From the NCBI GenBank assembly GCA_949825025.1, contig OX463782.1:37163951-37227950 (forward strand): a DNA stretch of 64,000 nucleotides. Direction: 5' to 3'. Of this stretch, positions 24,890 through 36,492 are shown one piece after another. The position numbers and the translations under genes were made by a program. Source of the DNA: Siphlonurus alternatus (Eukaryota; Arthropoda; Insecta; Ephemeroptera; Siphlonuridae). Every line of letters begins with the position of its first letter. The stretch's first letter is position 1. The notes beneath the pieces are model-generated. The model was not told the origin of the DNA. It saw nothing but the letters and a program-made list of their open reading frames with translations, and did not search any database.

Positions 24890-25012
24890 TGTAATCTCGT
24901 CTTTTTCCCCTCTTTTTTTCTCTAAAATGGTGCAAAATAGGAGGGAATTAGATGAGAGGAGAGCTTTAGTGACTTTAAGATGAAATTTACTTCAACTCGG
25001 GTAGATATAATG

Positions 25013-25412
25013 CAAACTCTCTGGTCACACCCCTATATATCAGCTTACAGCTCGAGGCGGGTAATCATGCATGGGTATAATAGGGATAAGGCAAAGGAAA
25101 AGGATGGTGGCCACGGTCTGTTATGCGTCCCAGCATTCTCTGAGGTGAGACTGAGGGAACCGTGGAAAACCTCAGTCAGAGCGGACACCTCAAGTTTTTA
25201 TCAATGGACCAAAGTGATGTCCAAAGCTTGGGGAACCACACACAAGTGCATCATTGCACTGGGTGGAAAGTAAGATGAATTTACCACAGGGAGGGAGCAA
25301 CGTACGTAATTTTTACTTGAAATGGTCGTCCATCCAAGTACTAACCACGCTCGACGTATCTTGACTTCGGTGATCTAACGAGAACCGGTCAATGCACTGC
25401 GCCACGCTAACT
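25013..25412 (-). mobile_element. 5S-headed SINE, subfamily A, full length
   Basis: In plus-strand reading it runs from the tail side (CACCCCTATATATCAGC) through GTGGCCACGGTCTG and GAGGGAACCGTGGAAAACC to the head (CATCCAAGTACTAACCACGC, GAGAACCGGTC) and CACTGCGCCAC. It is one of the best copies for building a consensus. Confidence 0.8.
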
Positions 25413-25861
25413 TCGGTCGTTCGTGCTTTTTCGTTTTGCAGTCACCATGCAGAAACACCCGATGTCGTCTCTTAATAATAAAAAAAATTAAATCTCCTCC
25501 TCCAGAAAAAATCTCAAAGTACATATAAGCTTGGCAATCTTGGCATTTAACATCGCCGCGTGCTTACCCGCGGTTAACTTATTTTTATATTCTTGGCCAC
25601 AATTTTTAAGTTTTAACCAAAAAACGCTGATGCCAATTAATGTTTTTTTCTCACCCAACCCCTAAAAGTCTAATTTTTAATTTATGGCAATTTGGGAAAT
25701 TTTTTCTGAAGCAGCTATAAGCAAGTTAGAAGTTTTAGTTTATATCAATTATGAAATAAGGGTGCACAACAAAATGGTGTTTTAGGTGAGTCGACTTCAA
25801 AATTTTTGTGTATATCACTTAAATATAACCATTAATTTTTTACAATTAAAGTTCGATTCTT

Positions 25862-26062
25862 GTAAATTGGTCCACTGATAAAAAGTAGAGGTGTCCATCC
25901 TGACTGAGGTTTTCCACGGTTCCCCTACTAGTAGTCTCACCTCAGCGAATGTTGGGACGCATAACAGGTCGTGGCAACCATCCTTTCCCTCTACCTTATC
26001 CCTACCCAGTACCCCGCCGTGATCTGTAAGCTCTTAAGGGATGTATCCTTTAAAAAAATTAA
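25862..26062 (+). mobile_element. 5S-headed SINE, subfamily A, 3' half
   Basis: It starts inside the middle domain (AAAAGTAGAGGTGTCCATCC) and ends AAGGGATGTATCCTTTAAAA. The head is absent, which fits 5' truncation during retroposition. Confidence 0.7.
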
Positions 26063-26741
26063 ACGGTAAAAAATAATCGACCGGCTTATGCAATGTTTTA
26101 ATGTAAAGTTCCATGATAGATGGGGTAAATCCCTTCCTTCAATCTGCGAGGATATTCCAAGAAGACGAGCTAATTATTTGATCTCAGAATGAGGAAGAGC
26201 AGTTCCAGGAAACCCCGGCAGTTGGCGCTGGCGTCATAATTAATTGCCGCCTTAATTGACGTCGACGGCGATTTAGCACCCGCTGAGAGCTTGCACTACA
26301 ATAAGAGGTGACGCGCTCGAGGATAATTTAGTCCATCGGGCACTGCAAAATGACAAATTGTAAATAAACTGGCTTGATTTCAATAAAATTAATTGGTGAC
26401 CTAATTAAATGATTCCATATTCAGATTCAAGTAGCAATATGTACCTAAAATTTGTATATTTACCTTGGATTTGCTACGAGTTTTGAAGAAAGTTCAGCGA
26501 GAATTCAGAAGCAGCGTGCAGCCATGCACGTATACACGTGGTTGTTACCGCGTTCTGTGCTGGAACCACATCGTTCTGTTCCGCCCCTCAACTGCAGCAC
26601 TGATTTCTGCTGATGGTCCTTCGGGACAAAATTATGCGTGCGTCACAAATAAAAAGAATTACATGTAGACAATTATTGATGATATTTTTTTTTTTAAGAA
26701 ATTCACATAATTATGCTAGATATTATATATATATTATTTTT
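26063..26741. other. Spacer with a TAAT-rich patch, no gene seen
   Basis: At 26,215-26,300 the sequence is more complex (GGCGCTGGCGTCATAATTAA, TTAATTGACGTCGACGG) and has several homeodomain-type TAATT cores. It might be a regulatory element, but only cross-species conservation could show that. The rest is unremarkable. Confidence 0.25.
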
Positions 26742-27132
26742 TTTTTTTTTTTAGTTTTTAATCAAACCCTATTGGGTACTTCTATTTACTAATTACAACC
26801 CCGAACCTTCCGAAACCCTAACTTGAGCGTTTCGCGGACTCTTCTGGAACGAGGGCGGCCACGGCCTTGCAAATCCATCCCGGCATTTGCCTGCGGCTGA
26901 GGGAAACGTGGAAACCTCAACCAGGATGGACGCTACAGCTTTTGTCAATGAACCGGAAGTGCAATGGTCCAAAGCCAGGGGAACCACATAGTGGAAAAGC
27001 GCAACGTTTTACCCCTGGGTGGGAAACGTGGTTTTTATTGAAAATGGTCACCCATCCAACTACTAACCACGCGCGGCGTTGCTTGACTTCGGTGATCTGA
27101 CGAGACCCGGTCAAGCGCACTGCGCCACACCT
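26742..27132 (-). mobile_element. 5S-headed SINE, subfamily B, full length
   Basis: On the minus strand the head reads GGTCTCGTCAGATCACCGAA then GTCAAGCAACGCCG and GTTGGATGGGTGACC. A middle domain (GGTTTCCACGTTTCCCTC) and a long A-rich tail follow. It is the reference copy for subfamily B. A tail-only fragment lies at 32,690-32,770. Confidence 0.8.
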
Positions 27133-27136
27133 CCCA

Positions 27137-27153
27137 CTCATATATATATATTA

Positions 27154-27228
<75 letters not shown>
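27137..27228. repeat. (AT)n microsatellite
   Basis: An almost pure TA tract abutting the SINE head. From 27,229 to 27,635 only AT-rich spacer is seen. Confidence 0.95.
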
Positions 27229-27229
<1 letters not shown>

Positions 27230-27635
27230 CCCTTTATCGAGTTTTTTTTTCAGACTTTTTAAACCGGGAACTATTTTCAAAAAAATATTGATGGTATGAC
27301 CCACGCTCCCTTGAGATGTTTATGTAATAAAAGTAAAAGGATACGTCAAACGTTTTTAATATTGTAAAATTCAGAAATTATTTCATAATATTTCCCGGAC
27401 TTAGAAAAACTACGGGGATAAAGCAAATCACTGTGCCCTGAAAGCAGACTAACTTTTGCATGGTTGATACTTATATTTCAACAATATCTTTTTACTGTTT
27501 CGTTTGCCCAATCTTAGAAACGTAGGAGATCGGGAGACGCAGTATTTGTAACAATCATCATTACCGATTTTATACTCTTTGCATGGTCCTAAATAGCTAC
27601 ACAATGTTTCAAAGTGCCTATCTCCACAAGTCTAT

Positions 27636-27966
27636 AGATTGGACAACATACATGACAATTTTTTATTGCAGAAATGAATAGAGGGTACCAAATTATGCTA
27701 CTCTGAATTCTTTCAGATTTTTTTGAAACCCAGAACTATTTTTAAATAATTATTGAAAGTGCGGCCACGCCCCCTGGAGGCGTCAATAGGCGTCCAGTCT
27801 CTATCCTTTTTATTAAGGCTGCAGAGGTGCCAACTGAAATCACAGGACTTTCAATAATTATTTAAAAATAGTTCTGGGTCTCAAAAAAATCTGAAAAAAT
27901 TCAGAGTAGCATAATTTGGTACCATCTATTCATTTCTGCAATAAATTTTTTTCATGTATGTTGTCC
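27636..27966. repeat. Foldback MITE family C, possible target duplication
   Basis: The ends TGGACAACATACATG and CATGTATGTTGTCC are flanked by CTATAGAT and TTATAGAT, a candidate 8-bp duplication with one mismatch. The interior is nearly the inverse of the copy at 24,113-24,442. Confidence 0.7.
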
Positions 27967-29769
27967 TTTATAGATGCTATACTACCTTACACAAAGCGCC
28001 TATCTCCAAGTCTAGATGCTGAAACAAAGTGAATATCTACAAGTCTAGATGCTACCTCACACAAAGCGCCTATCTACAAGTGTGGCCCCCGGTCAGCGAG
28101 ATGCAAATTGATCGTCGGGCACTCCCGCTCGCATCAAGGCCAAGCCGCTCAATGAGTCCCCCCACGCGGCTCGGACAAAGGCGTGGCAGCCAGCAAATGT
28201 TTTGCAACGTCTCAACATTTTCAAAATTTATTTATCTTTTTTTATTTTGAAATCTTCGATAAAGAAAGGACGCGTGATCGGCCGTGAATTTCGAGATCTC
28301 GTATTATAAGGATGAATCTCACAAGTCAGTAGATTGATATCTCGCAATTGTATATACCGCCTGAATACAACAAGACTTGCAGGGGACTTAGAACTCACCA
28401 TCAATATATAGGTGGTACACAAATTTTGAAGCAAATCTGTCTTATCAGTTTTGTGAAAACTGAAGTAGAAGTTTATTTAACATTGGCCTTATGGACGGAA
28501 ACTGAAAATTTAGCAGTTATGAGAAAACTGTCAGATTGAATTTGCTGAAACCATAAGCGATTAAGTTTTAGAACATTCTTAATTTTTTAAAATTTATTTC
28601 ATTCGATTTTGCCGTAGAAAAATATTCTCTGACTCGCGCAGTAACTGCAGATTAATCGTAAAAATAAAATATGATTGCTTAGAAAATTATATAAAACGCG
28701 GAAACGTTTGACTCATGCCATCGACTCACTCGCAACATACGACAGACACGCCACGTCTGGCTCGTGAGACGAGGAGGTCAAGCAGATGACCCCACGGGAC
28801 CACACACGTCTCATTATAAGTAGCAGACAGTTAGGGGGGGGGGCGTCGTTTGACCAGTCAATATGACATTCCTTCTTGCAATTTGAGGCAGCAAGGGGGG
28901 GGGAGGGAGGGGTATTTCGAATTTTGGTTGAAAAGTTAAAAATGTCAATGCAATGGATACGAAAATATATTCCACACTATTAAAAACAACAACTTTAGCT
29001 TTTTTTCATAAAAATAAAAAGGGCAAAAAATATATAAATATCCCACGTGTAGCGTTGTTAATCACCATGCCTCGTAAGAATAACACAGAACATATGGTGA
29101 TTGATTAAGTGGGAAATTTTCCAAGGCGATGAGTGTACACGTTAAAAATATTTCTTAATGAATAATTAAGTTACTAATGTGCATAATTATTAAATGTATG
29201 AATCTCAAAAATTGATTTTGTTGAAAACGAATTTCAATTGAAATTGAAAACAATTTCACTGCAGTTTTCTCCATCTAGCATAAATTACAACAACAATGAT
29301 TTTATTTTTATAATTATAAAAGGAGTATGTTTATTCTATTGTTGTGTCTCGCCCGTGACGTCACACCACTGTTTACATTCACCCGATCTCGGACTTGAGA
29401 GTTCCCAGGCCGGAACGTGACACCCGTGAGATCAGCTGATCGCTGCACCTTCAATTAACCAATGATGACCGAGGATGACAATAATTGCAGTCGTACAAAT
29501 TGTTCTTCTATAATTTACTACAAAATTAAATAATCACTGCAATAAGGTCAGCGGTACATTAAGTATGAAAAATCGTTCTGGGAACTGAAGTGCAGCCTTG
29601 ATGGTCTCCAGCATGGCAATTTAATCAACATACAAATGTAGCATTATTTACGTTCTGTTTTTGTGTAATTTGTGTATATTTTGTTCAATATATGCAATGT
29701 ATACTTAACTTATATTTTTTTCTTTTCATGGACGCGCCCATGAAAGTAATAAATATGATATTTTTCATT
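27967..29769. other. Intergenic, no gene seen
   Basis: A short tandem-like stretch (CACAAAGCGCCTATCT, CAAGTCTAGATGCT) sits at 27,990-28,080. G-runs sit near 28,832 and 28,895, and a partial copy of the TGTACACTCGTCGCC foldback at about 29,050-29,143. No exon could be supported. Confidence 0.3.
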
Positions 29770-30142
29770 TTTTTTTTACAAGGATACACCCCTATGAGCC
29801 TCAAGCTCAAGACAGGGTAATGGGTAGGGATAAAGGTAGGAAAGGGTGGTTACGCATCCCAGCATTTGCTGAGGTGAAACTGAGGGAACCGTGGAAAATC
29901 TCAGTTAGGACCCACGTACACCTTAACTTTTTATCAATGGACCAAAGTGATGTCCAAAGCCTGGGGGGAACCACACACAAGTGCATCACTGCACTAGGTG
30001 GAAAGTGAGTTGAATTTACCCCAGGGAGGTAGCAGCGTATAATTGTTAATTTAAACGGTCACCCATCCAAGTACTAACCAAGCTTGACGTAGCTTAACTT
30101 CAGTGATATGACGAGAATAGTTCAATGCACTGCACTATACGC
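29770..30142 (-). mobile_element. 5S-headed SINE, subfamily A, full length
   Basis: It has the tail (TTTTTTACAAGGATACACCC in plus reading), the middle domain and the head (CATCCAAGTACTAACCAAGC). It ends AATGCACTGCAC. Confidence 0.8.
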
Positions 30143-31030
30143 TCAACCTTATATTTTTGTTTTTGCTTCCATGGGCACCTACAAAAGATAAAAAATCAAT
30201 AAATTATGAATATTGCCACCCCGCCCGGTCAGTGACCCTTCGAAGGGTTGGTTCACCAAGCAGACTCTGCACATGAGTCACCGTTTAATTGGCGATGAAT
30301 GGCCGCGCACAAAACGAGTTTGGCGAGTGCGTACTTTCAGCTCATTCACAAGAGTACCTCAATGAAAACAATACGGGGACTAATATCGTGCGGTGACGTC
30401 ATCGGCCCGCGGCATCACGTGATTGGGAGCACGATCACGGGGGGTCACCTTTCGGTCGAAATTTTCTTACGGTGAATTTAAACTCTCATATTTTCTCGTT
30501 TTAAAACCATCTTCGATCTAATTCAACGAAATTGATTTATCTTTTCTAAATTAATTGTAGCTTTTCTAAAACCTAACTTTTGATTAATTCACAATAATGA
30601 AATTTGTTAAAATTGTTTCTTGGATAAATCTAATTAATCTTAAAAGAGGAAAATATATATTTTATGCTAAATAGTAATAAAAGACTTAACCCGGTTATCC
30701 ATGCAGCATTGCAATGTTCACAAACTCGGATTAAAAAAAGGAAAAAAAAAATATGAAGTTCGATTTCCAATGCGATAGAATCTGCACATTTCCGATTGTT
30801 TTTTGGAGAACTTAAAATTTAAAACAAAACGTAGCCATCAAAGCACGTGATATCAACGCTTTTGTTATTGATTTTATCATCGTTAGAAACTGTGGCGAGG
30901 GATGAGGGATGCAAAATTATGCCAAATAAAATAATTAGGCCTTTTTATTTTTTATCAAAACTTTGTTTGCAAATTTGATTCTTGATCTGGATTTGCCTAA
31001 TCATCGGTGGAGAATATAAACACTGTGAAA
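30143..31030. other. Intergenic, no gene seen
   Basis: Mixed then AT-rich sequence. No exon, RNA gene or catalogued repeat was recognised. Confidence 0.3.
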
Positions 31031-31322
31031 ATATACCCTAGTAGAAAAATTACGTCTTCAATTCATCCTTTACACGTCTAAACCTAACCTTATTACGTCT
31101 TTTTATATCAGAATAGTCAGAATACGTCATATTTCCTCCTCGCTTAAAGTGAGGATGAAATGGAGATAATATTTCTAACATTTTATGCTAAATAAGAGGG
31201 AAAAAGACGTCTTTATTTCTCTTTTTCCTCTAAAATGTTGCAAAATAATGAGAAAAAAAAAAAAAGACTAGGTGAGAAATTAAAACGTGAATAAAAGATG
31301 TGGAAATTATTTCAACTCGGGT
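31031..31322 (+). mobile_element. MITE family D, copy 8
   Basis: It runs from CCTAGTAGAAAAATTACGTC to TTATTTCAACTCGGG and is complete but diverged in the middle. Confidence 0.6.
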
Positions 31323-31839
31323 TATACTCTATATATAATACTTGCATGATTCATGTAAACGAATATATTTGTATAATTTTGTTAACATCGTTTGAAATGA
31401 GATAAACTATACATGATGCAAATTTTTTGAATGGAGCTTCATCGTTTGGAAACCCAATACGTTCTTATGCAAATGTGGCGGGGGTACAGTTAGGCACTCT
31501 CTCTCCAGCCACTCCTGCGACGAGCACGCCCCGGCTATTTGCGGCGGTGATTCACCAGATCGCGGGAATAAATAAAAGCAACAAGAAGTCTGCAGCTATC
31601 ACAAACACTTTAATGCCAAAAGCCGCGCCTTTGTCGTTAAAATCTCCTCCTGTAGCACATGTTTGTTTACGTCCCACGCCCAAATTTGAGCATTTTTTAC
31701 ATCGCAATTTAGCGCACAAAAATACAATTTCCGACTTTCAGTTCGCGACACCCACGTGACATGTCACGTGACACATATATTGTCTGATGTTCGCCACGCA
31801 GACTGGGGACATTTCCATTATTTCAACAATTAAATGCAG
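31323..31839. other. Spacer with a clustered E-box palindrome, no gene proven
   Basis: The stretch 31,420-31,790 is less AT-rich than its surroundings. It ends with CACGTGACATGTCACGTG, a palindrome holding two CACGTG E-boxes. A promoter or first exon is possible. A plus-strand frame of 110 codons here shows no recognisable domain. Confidence 0.25.
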
Positions 31840-31939
31840 GCTCTAGGGGGGGGGGAAGGGCTTGGGGGATCCCCTCGAAATGTTTGATTTTTAACATGGG
31901 CAATATTTCCCCAACTCCAATTTTTTTAACAATAGTCTT

Positions 31940-32075
31940 AAGCCTGTATTACACGATACAATTTTGCATACAATTTTTCCTTGCAAGAAAATTTCATCTC
32001 CATACAAACAAATGGAGTTCAAGTTTTCTTGCAAGAAAAAATTGTATGCAAAATTGTATGGTGTAATACCAGCTT
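31940..32075. mobile_element. Palindromic MITE, ends GTATTACACGATACAATTTT
   Basis: The arms AAGCCTGTATTACAC...TTGCAAGAAAA mirror each other around CATACAAACAAATGGAG. The element sits inside a decayed GGATCC-family MITE (about 31,838-32,105). From 32,106 to 32,811 only spacer and a subfamily B SINE tail fragment (32,690-32,770) are seen. Confidence 0.65.
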
Positions 32076-32811
32076 TATAGAGGCGCCTCCCCTCCCCCCT
32101 TCTAAGTGTCACCACAATTTCTTGCGATAACCGCAACAACAAAACAAGCGGATCATTTATTACATGATTTAATAATTTCATGGCAATCGTGGTATACAAA
32201 AATATACAACTTTCAATCGCCTTTTGTTGAAACTAAACTAATAGTTCTCAAATAAAAAAAATTAAAGCAAAAGATTATTTTCGTTTTCTCCCCGCGTGCA
32301 TGCATACATTCAGCACTGCATGATATAATAAGTTGGGACAGTGTAGCCCCAGGTATAAGTAAATATCCCCTGATGATTATGCTGACAAGCATGCAGCTAG
32401 AGTGATAACAGATATAATTAAAGTAAATAAACACACGCGGTCGTCATGAGGAGAAACAATTATCTTATTTCTTATAAGACCCTCGCCACTTTTTCGTGTC
32501 CTCATTTTCTCCATGCGTTCAAGTCTCCGCCGGTGCAGAACAAGTTGCCTGCATCCAGGGGCTAACGAACTACGCCCGGGGGGCTAGCCAAGTTATAGTG
32601 TGTTAAAGGGGCACAAGTCCACATCATGTACGTGTTGGTGGTGTCATATATGATTTCTCGAGAAGCGTTTCCCGCTAGAACTTAATTATTTTATTTTTTA
32701 ATTTTTAATCAAACCCTATTGGTACTATATAGCTTCTATTTACTAAGTACATACTACTTTGAAACCAACTTAATTATAATTGATTATATATAAGATCTTG
32801 AGAAGTGCTTT

Positions 32812-32984
32812 TTTATGGAGCGATGTTGAGCGGGGCGAGAAATTACTTGCTTTATTATCATATGGTGGCCATGCTGGCGTCAAAAACTCGCTGCGGAAAA
32901 GCAATTTTTTCACGCCAATATGCCCGCCATATGATAATAAAGCAAGTGCGCCTTTTTCGCCCCGGCTCGCATCACTCCATGGCT
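32812..32984. repeat. Foldback of about 173 bp
   Basis: The arms carry TTGCTTTATTATCATATGG and CCATATGATAATAAAGCAA as near-perfect complements. TTATGGAGCGATG and its mirror CATCACTCCATGG lie at the tips. Confidence 0.65.
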
Positions 32985-33225
32985 TCACACAGGTGACTTA
33001 ATTAGAGTCATTGCATGCATTGCTGTATAAACGTACAGCTGCTCGCAATTACATGGACTTATTTATTTCTTTAATTACTTGTCAGTCAGCTTAATGTTAT
33101 ATTATAAATGATATACATTGCAGAGTATAAGACGTACGGTATAAGGCGAATAATAATATCCTTTATTTAAAACGTCAAGAGTGCCAAAATTATATCACAC
33201 TTTTTACTCACCCACTTTTAATTAA

Positions 33226-33620
33226 GTAGAGAACACCAATCAGCTGTTTTTTTTAGATCCATTTGATTAGCATGTAAACAACCTTAGCAGACACAAAATA
33301 TCTAAAAAAAAATTGAGAGACGGACTTTAGTACCTAAAAAGCAAAAAAAAAAAAAAAAAACAATAAAATAAAAAAAAAAAAAACAATTATTCGAGACTAT
33401 TTTATTTTCATTTTAATGTTCAGCTTTCTCATGGAGAGCCAAACTAAAAAATTAATTAAAGAAAATTCAGCTCGAACAATTGTTTTGAAATTTTTTCTGT
33501 GCCTCTTAGGTACTAAAATCTATCTCTCAAAAAAATTTCAGAATTTTTGTGTGTCTACTACGGTTTACATGTTTATTAAATGGAACTAAAAGAAAACAGT
33601 TGATCGGTGTTCTCTTTCCC
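33226..33620. mobile_element. TTAA-flanked foldback, family H, 395 bp
   Basis: It is flanked by TTAA at 33,222-33,225 and 33,621-33,624. The tips are GTAGAGAACACCAATCAGC and GATCGGTGTTCTCTTTCCC. The inner arms hold TTTGATTAGCATGTAAAC and mirror sequence. A second copy of exactly the same length sits at 51,381-51,775. Confidence 0.7.
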
Positions 33621-34282
33621 TTAATACATATTTATATGTGTACTTGAGTGAATAGAAATAAATAAATTAATAACTTTTCTATTTTTTTTTTTTTTTACTT
33701 GTCCTCTCTAAATCACACGTTTACACACAACATTATTTATAATAATGTGTTTTATGATGGAGAATTTGTAGGAAAAACAAAATTTTAACAAAACTAAATT
33801 TGAAATATTTTGATTTTTTGTGTAAATTTTGTATCACACTTTCAACGATATAATATAAATAATAAATAAATATGCAAGTCCAACCAAAAAAATACGCCCA
33901 AGAGCCTTTTTGTTGGCTGCTTAAAACCCCAATTTTTCTATTTTTTTTTTTTTTTTTTTGAATTTAAAAGATTTTATAGATTAGAAAAAAAAAATCAACT
34001 TCATTTTTACAATTGGATAATTTATTCCATAGAAGAAAAATAAGTGAAATTCACATACATACAGTATTTCAATAATATTGAAGCAAATACATTTATACAT
34101 AAACTAAATCCATGACACAGCTAGCAGCATGATAATAATAACCAAAAAAGTTCTGACAAAGTACGAAGCAAGCAATTAACAGCTCACACAGTATACAGTA
34201 TAGTGGCCTCATCTTACTGTTAGTTAAAAACAGCAAGACATGCATGTCCCAGCATGTCAGAGAGGCTGCAATTTTAGTTAAA

Positions 34283-34619
34283 GGGTAAGATAACGCCACT
34301 AATGTTAAAAAAAAAAAAAAACTTGCACAAAAATTATGAAAAAATTTTAAAATGTTCTCAGTAGGTAAAATATCAGGTATACAAATACGATCTAGTTTTT
34401 TAGTTATTAATTTTTAAAGTTGACTACTTTAACATGGAGAAATGAAACTTACATGTAAAATTACTCAACTTTAAAAAATTATAACTCAAAAACTAGATCG
34501 AATTTGTACACCTGATATTTTAGCTACTGAAAGGGGGTGTAGAGGAGAATATTTTATTTCTTTTTCATAATTTTTGTGAGGGACTTTTTTTTTATAACAT
34601 TGGTGGCGTTATCTTACCC
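34283..34619. mobile_element. TTAA-flanked foldback, family G, copy 1
   Basis: The ends are GGGTAAGATAACGCCAC and GTGGCGTTATCTTACCC. The arms contain TATCAGGTATACAAATACGA then TCTAGTTTTT. TTAA is at 34,278-34,281 and 34,620-34,623. No coding content. Confidence 0.75.
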
Positions 34620-34623
34620 TTAA

Positions 34624-36158
34624 ATAAAGACAGAGACTTTTTGAAATCTACGAACGTTAATTAATAAGCCAGGGTGTGCAGTTTCAATACATCTATGTGG
34701 TTTATTCATCAGTTAACAAGTTAAATCAATTGAAAACAACGTGCAACACAGATATTGCATCCAATAATTTACATTTAAATAGAATATTTCAGAAGCGAGT
34801 TCAATGATTTTTCAAAAAAAGAACTCTACACTCAACAAACCTAGATGTTTTACTAAATGTTGGTTAAAAGCCAAGTCCTCTATTTATTATATGATGAAGG
34901 TGATCTGAGATAGATGAAATAAATTCAACCAGTGGTGTGAGGCGGTGATTTACGAAGAAAATTGTTTTACATTGAACTGGCTACTGAACCTTCTATCATG
35001 ACTCATTCTTTGTTATCCATGGAAGGAATTGTCATAGAAGGTTCAGTAGCCAGTCCAATGGAACCAGCTTGTTGTCAGGAGTCTATTGAACTTGCTACGC
35101 ACTTTATTCTGTGTTAAATAACTTTGTTGCAAATCATCTCCCTGTGCCACTGATTGAATTTTGGGAAGAAAAAAGTGAGTGTGAGTTAAAAAATTGTGTT
35201 CGTTTGATTTTACAATAGAGAATAATTATACACACCATCAACAATGATAATTAATATGAAAAATTGTCTATATATTTATTTTAATGAGAGACAAGACCCT
35301 TGCATGATGTCATGAGGACACAAATTATTGAATGATGAAAAATGCTATATTCAGAGATATTCAGAGGGGTGGGTCTTTTTCTATAACCCCTCTGAATTTA
35401 GCATTAATCACCATTCAATAATTAGTGTTTTTATGGGCCTTATCTGTCTTTTTCCTGCAACAATATAATTAATAATAAAATTTTACATTTTTATACAGTA
35501 AACATTTGATTTTATGAAGTCTCAAGGGACCCCAAAAAACAAGAATTCACATAATCAAAAGTATTAACATTGAAATGCCTATCTATATAGTTGGCTGGGA
35601 CCGACATTTCACTTAAAATCGAACTTCACAAAATTGAAAGTTTACTGTATTTCACAATCATGCTGGATAAAATTACAATAACTGCGACCACAAACTAAAC
35701 CAAGCAAAGTGACTTTCTGTTGGATACGAGACTTGCCCCAATCAGACTCCACAACATGGCTGCTGTCAATTAGGGCTCATATGAACGAAATGATAGACCC
35801 TCCAACATGCAGAGTGTGTTACAGAAAATGTAAAGTCAGTTGCACCGTTTCTAGCCTTTCTTTTTATTTTATTACCTTGCTACTACATTCTGATCATCTG
35901 AACAGATTCTGTTCATAACCTGCCAGTCTAACTAACGTGGTGATTGTCGTGTTTGCAAGGTCCTCAGTCATTGGTTGACATTTCGTAACGACTTTTCTCA
36001 TTGGCTGAACTGAGCCACCAAACATACACACCAAAAACTACATTGAATTTGACAGAGTCAATCTTTCTGGCTGTTTCCTGTGAACTGCAGGATACAGCAA
36101 CACTTTTTTATACCGGGTTAAGCCACCGATTTGAACAATGTTAAAAGGCTTAGCAAAT
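34624..36158. other. Spacer downstream of WBP11, no gene seen
   Basis: A small inverted pair (GAACCTTCTATCATG / CATAGAAGGTTCAGTAGCC) lies at 34,975-35,065. An imperfect one lies at 35,345-35,420 around CAGAGGGG. No splice-consistent exon was found. Confidence 0.35.
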
Positions 36159-36164
36159 TTTATT
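36159..36164 (-). terminator. Candidate poly(A) signal of WBP11
   Basis: TTTATT on the plus strand is AATAAA on the minus strand, about 330 nt past the WBP11 stop. It is the first canonical hexamer I noticed in the 3' flank. AT-richness makes chance hexamers likely. Confidence 0.35.
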
Positions 36165-36492
36165 TAAGTACAGTCAAAACTCATTGTTACACAACTTGTT
36201 ATTAGGTAAAACTTGATTTTGAGTAAAGGAGATTGCGCTCCCGTCAAAAATAATTAACATTGCAGATATAGGAAAAACTCAGTTTAAGGTTAACCTAATT
36301 TCTTGGGTCCCTTGACTTAACGTAATAATAAGTTTTGACTGTGTTCTAGGACCCATTATGTCGCAAAACTTCAAATGCACCCATCATGCAATGCTACTTT
36401 TGAAATTTCATGTGCAATGGGTCATAAAAAAATTACACACAAACAGTGTATAAAGAAACGTTAAGCTCCCCTGACTGTAAGATACATTGGGA

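Larger units (their letters stand above)
24090..25004 (+). mobile_element. MITE family D, copy 7, split twice
   Basis: The start (AGTTGAAAAATTACGTCTTC) is separated from the middle (CATCCTTTACACCTATAATC) by a family C foldback. The middle is separated from the end (GTAATCTCGTCTTTTTCC ... ACTTCAACTCGGG) by another foldback. The order of insertions can be read directly. Confidence 0.7.

Noticed and set aside
31427..31759. A 110-codon plus-strand frame
   Set aside because: No recognisable domain, no splice-consistent neighbour and an unremarkable start context; kept only as a possible promoter or exon region.
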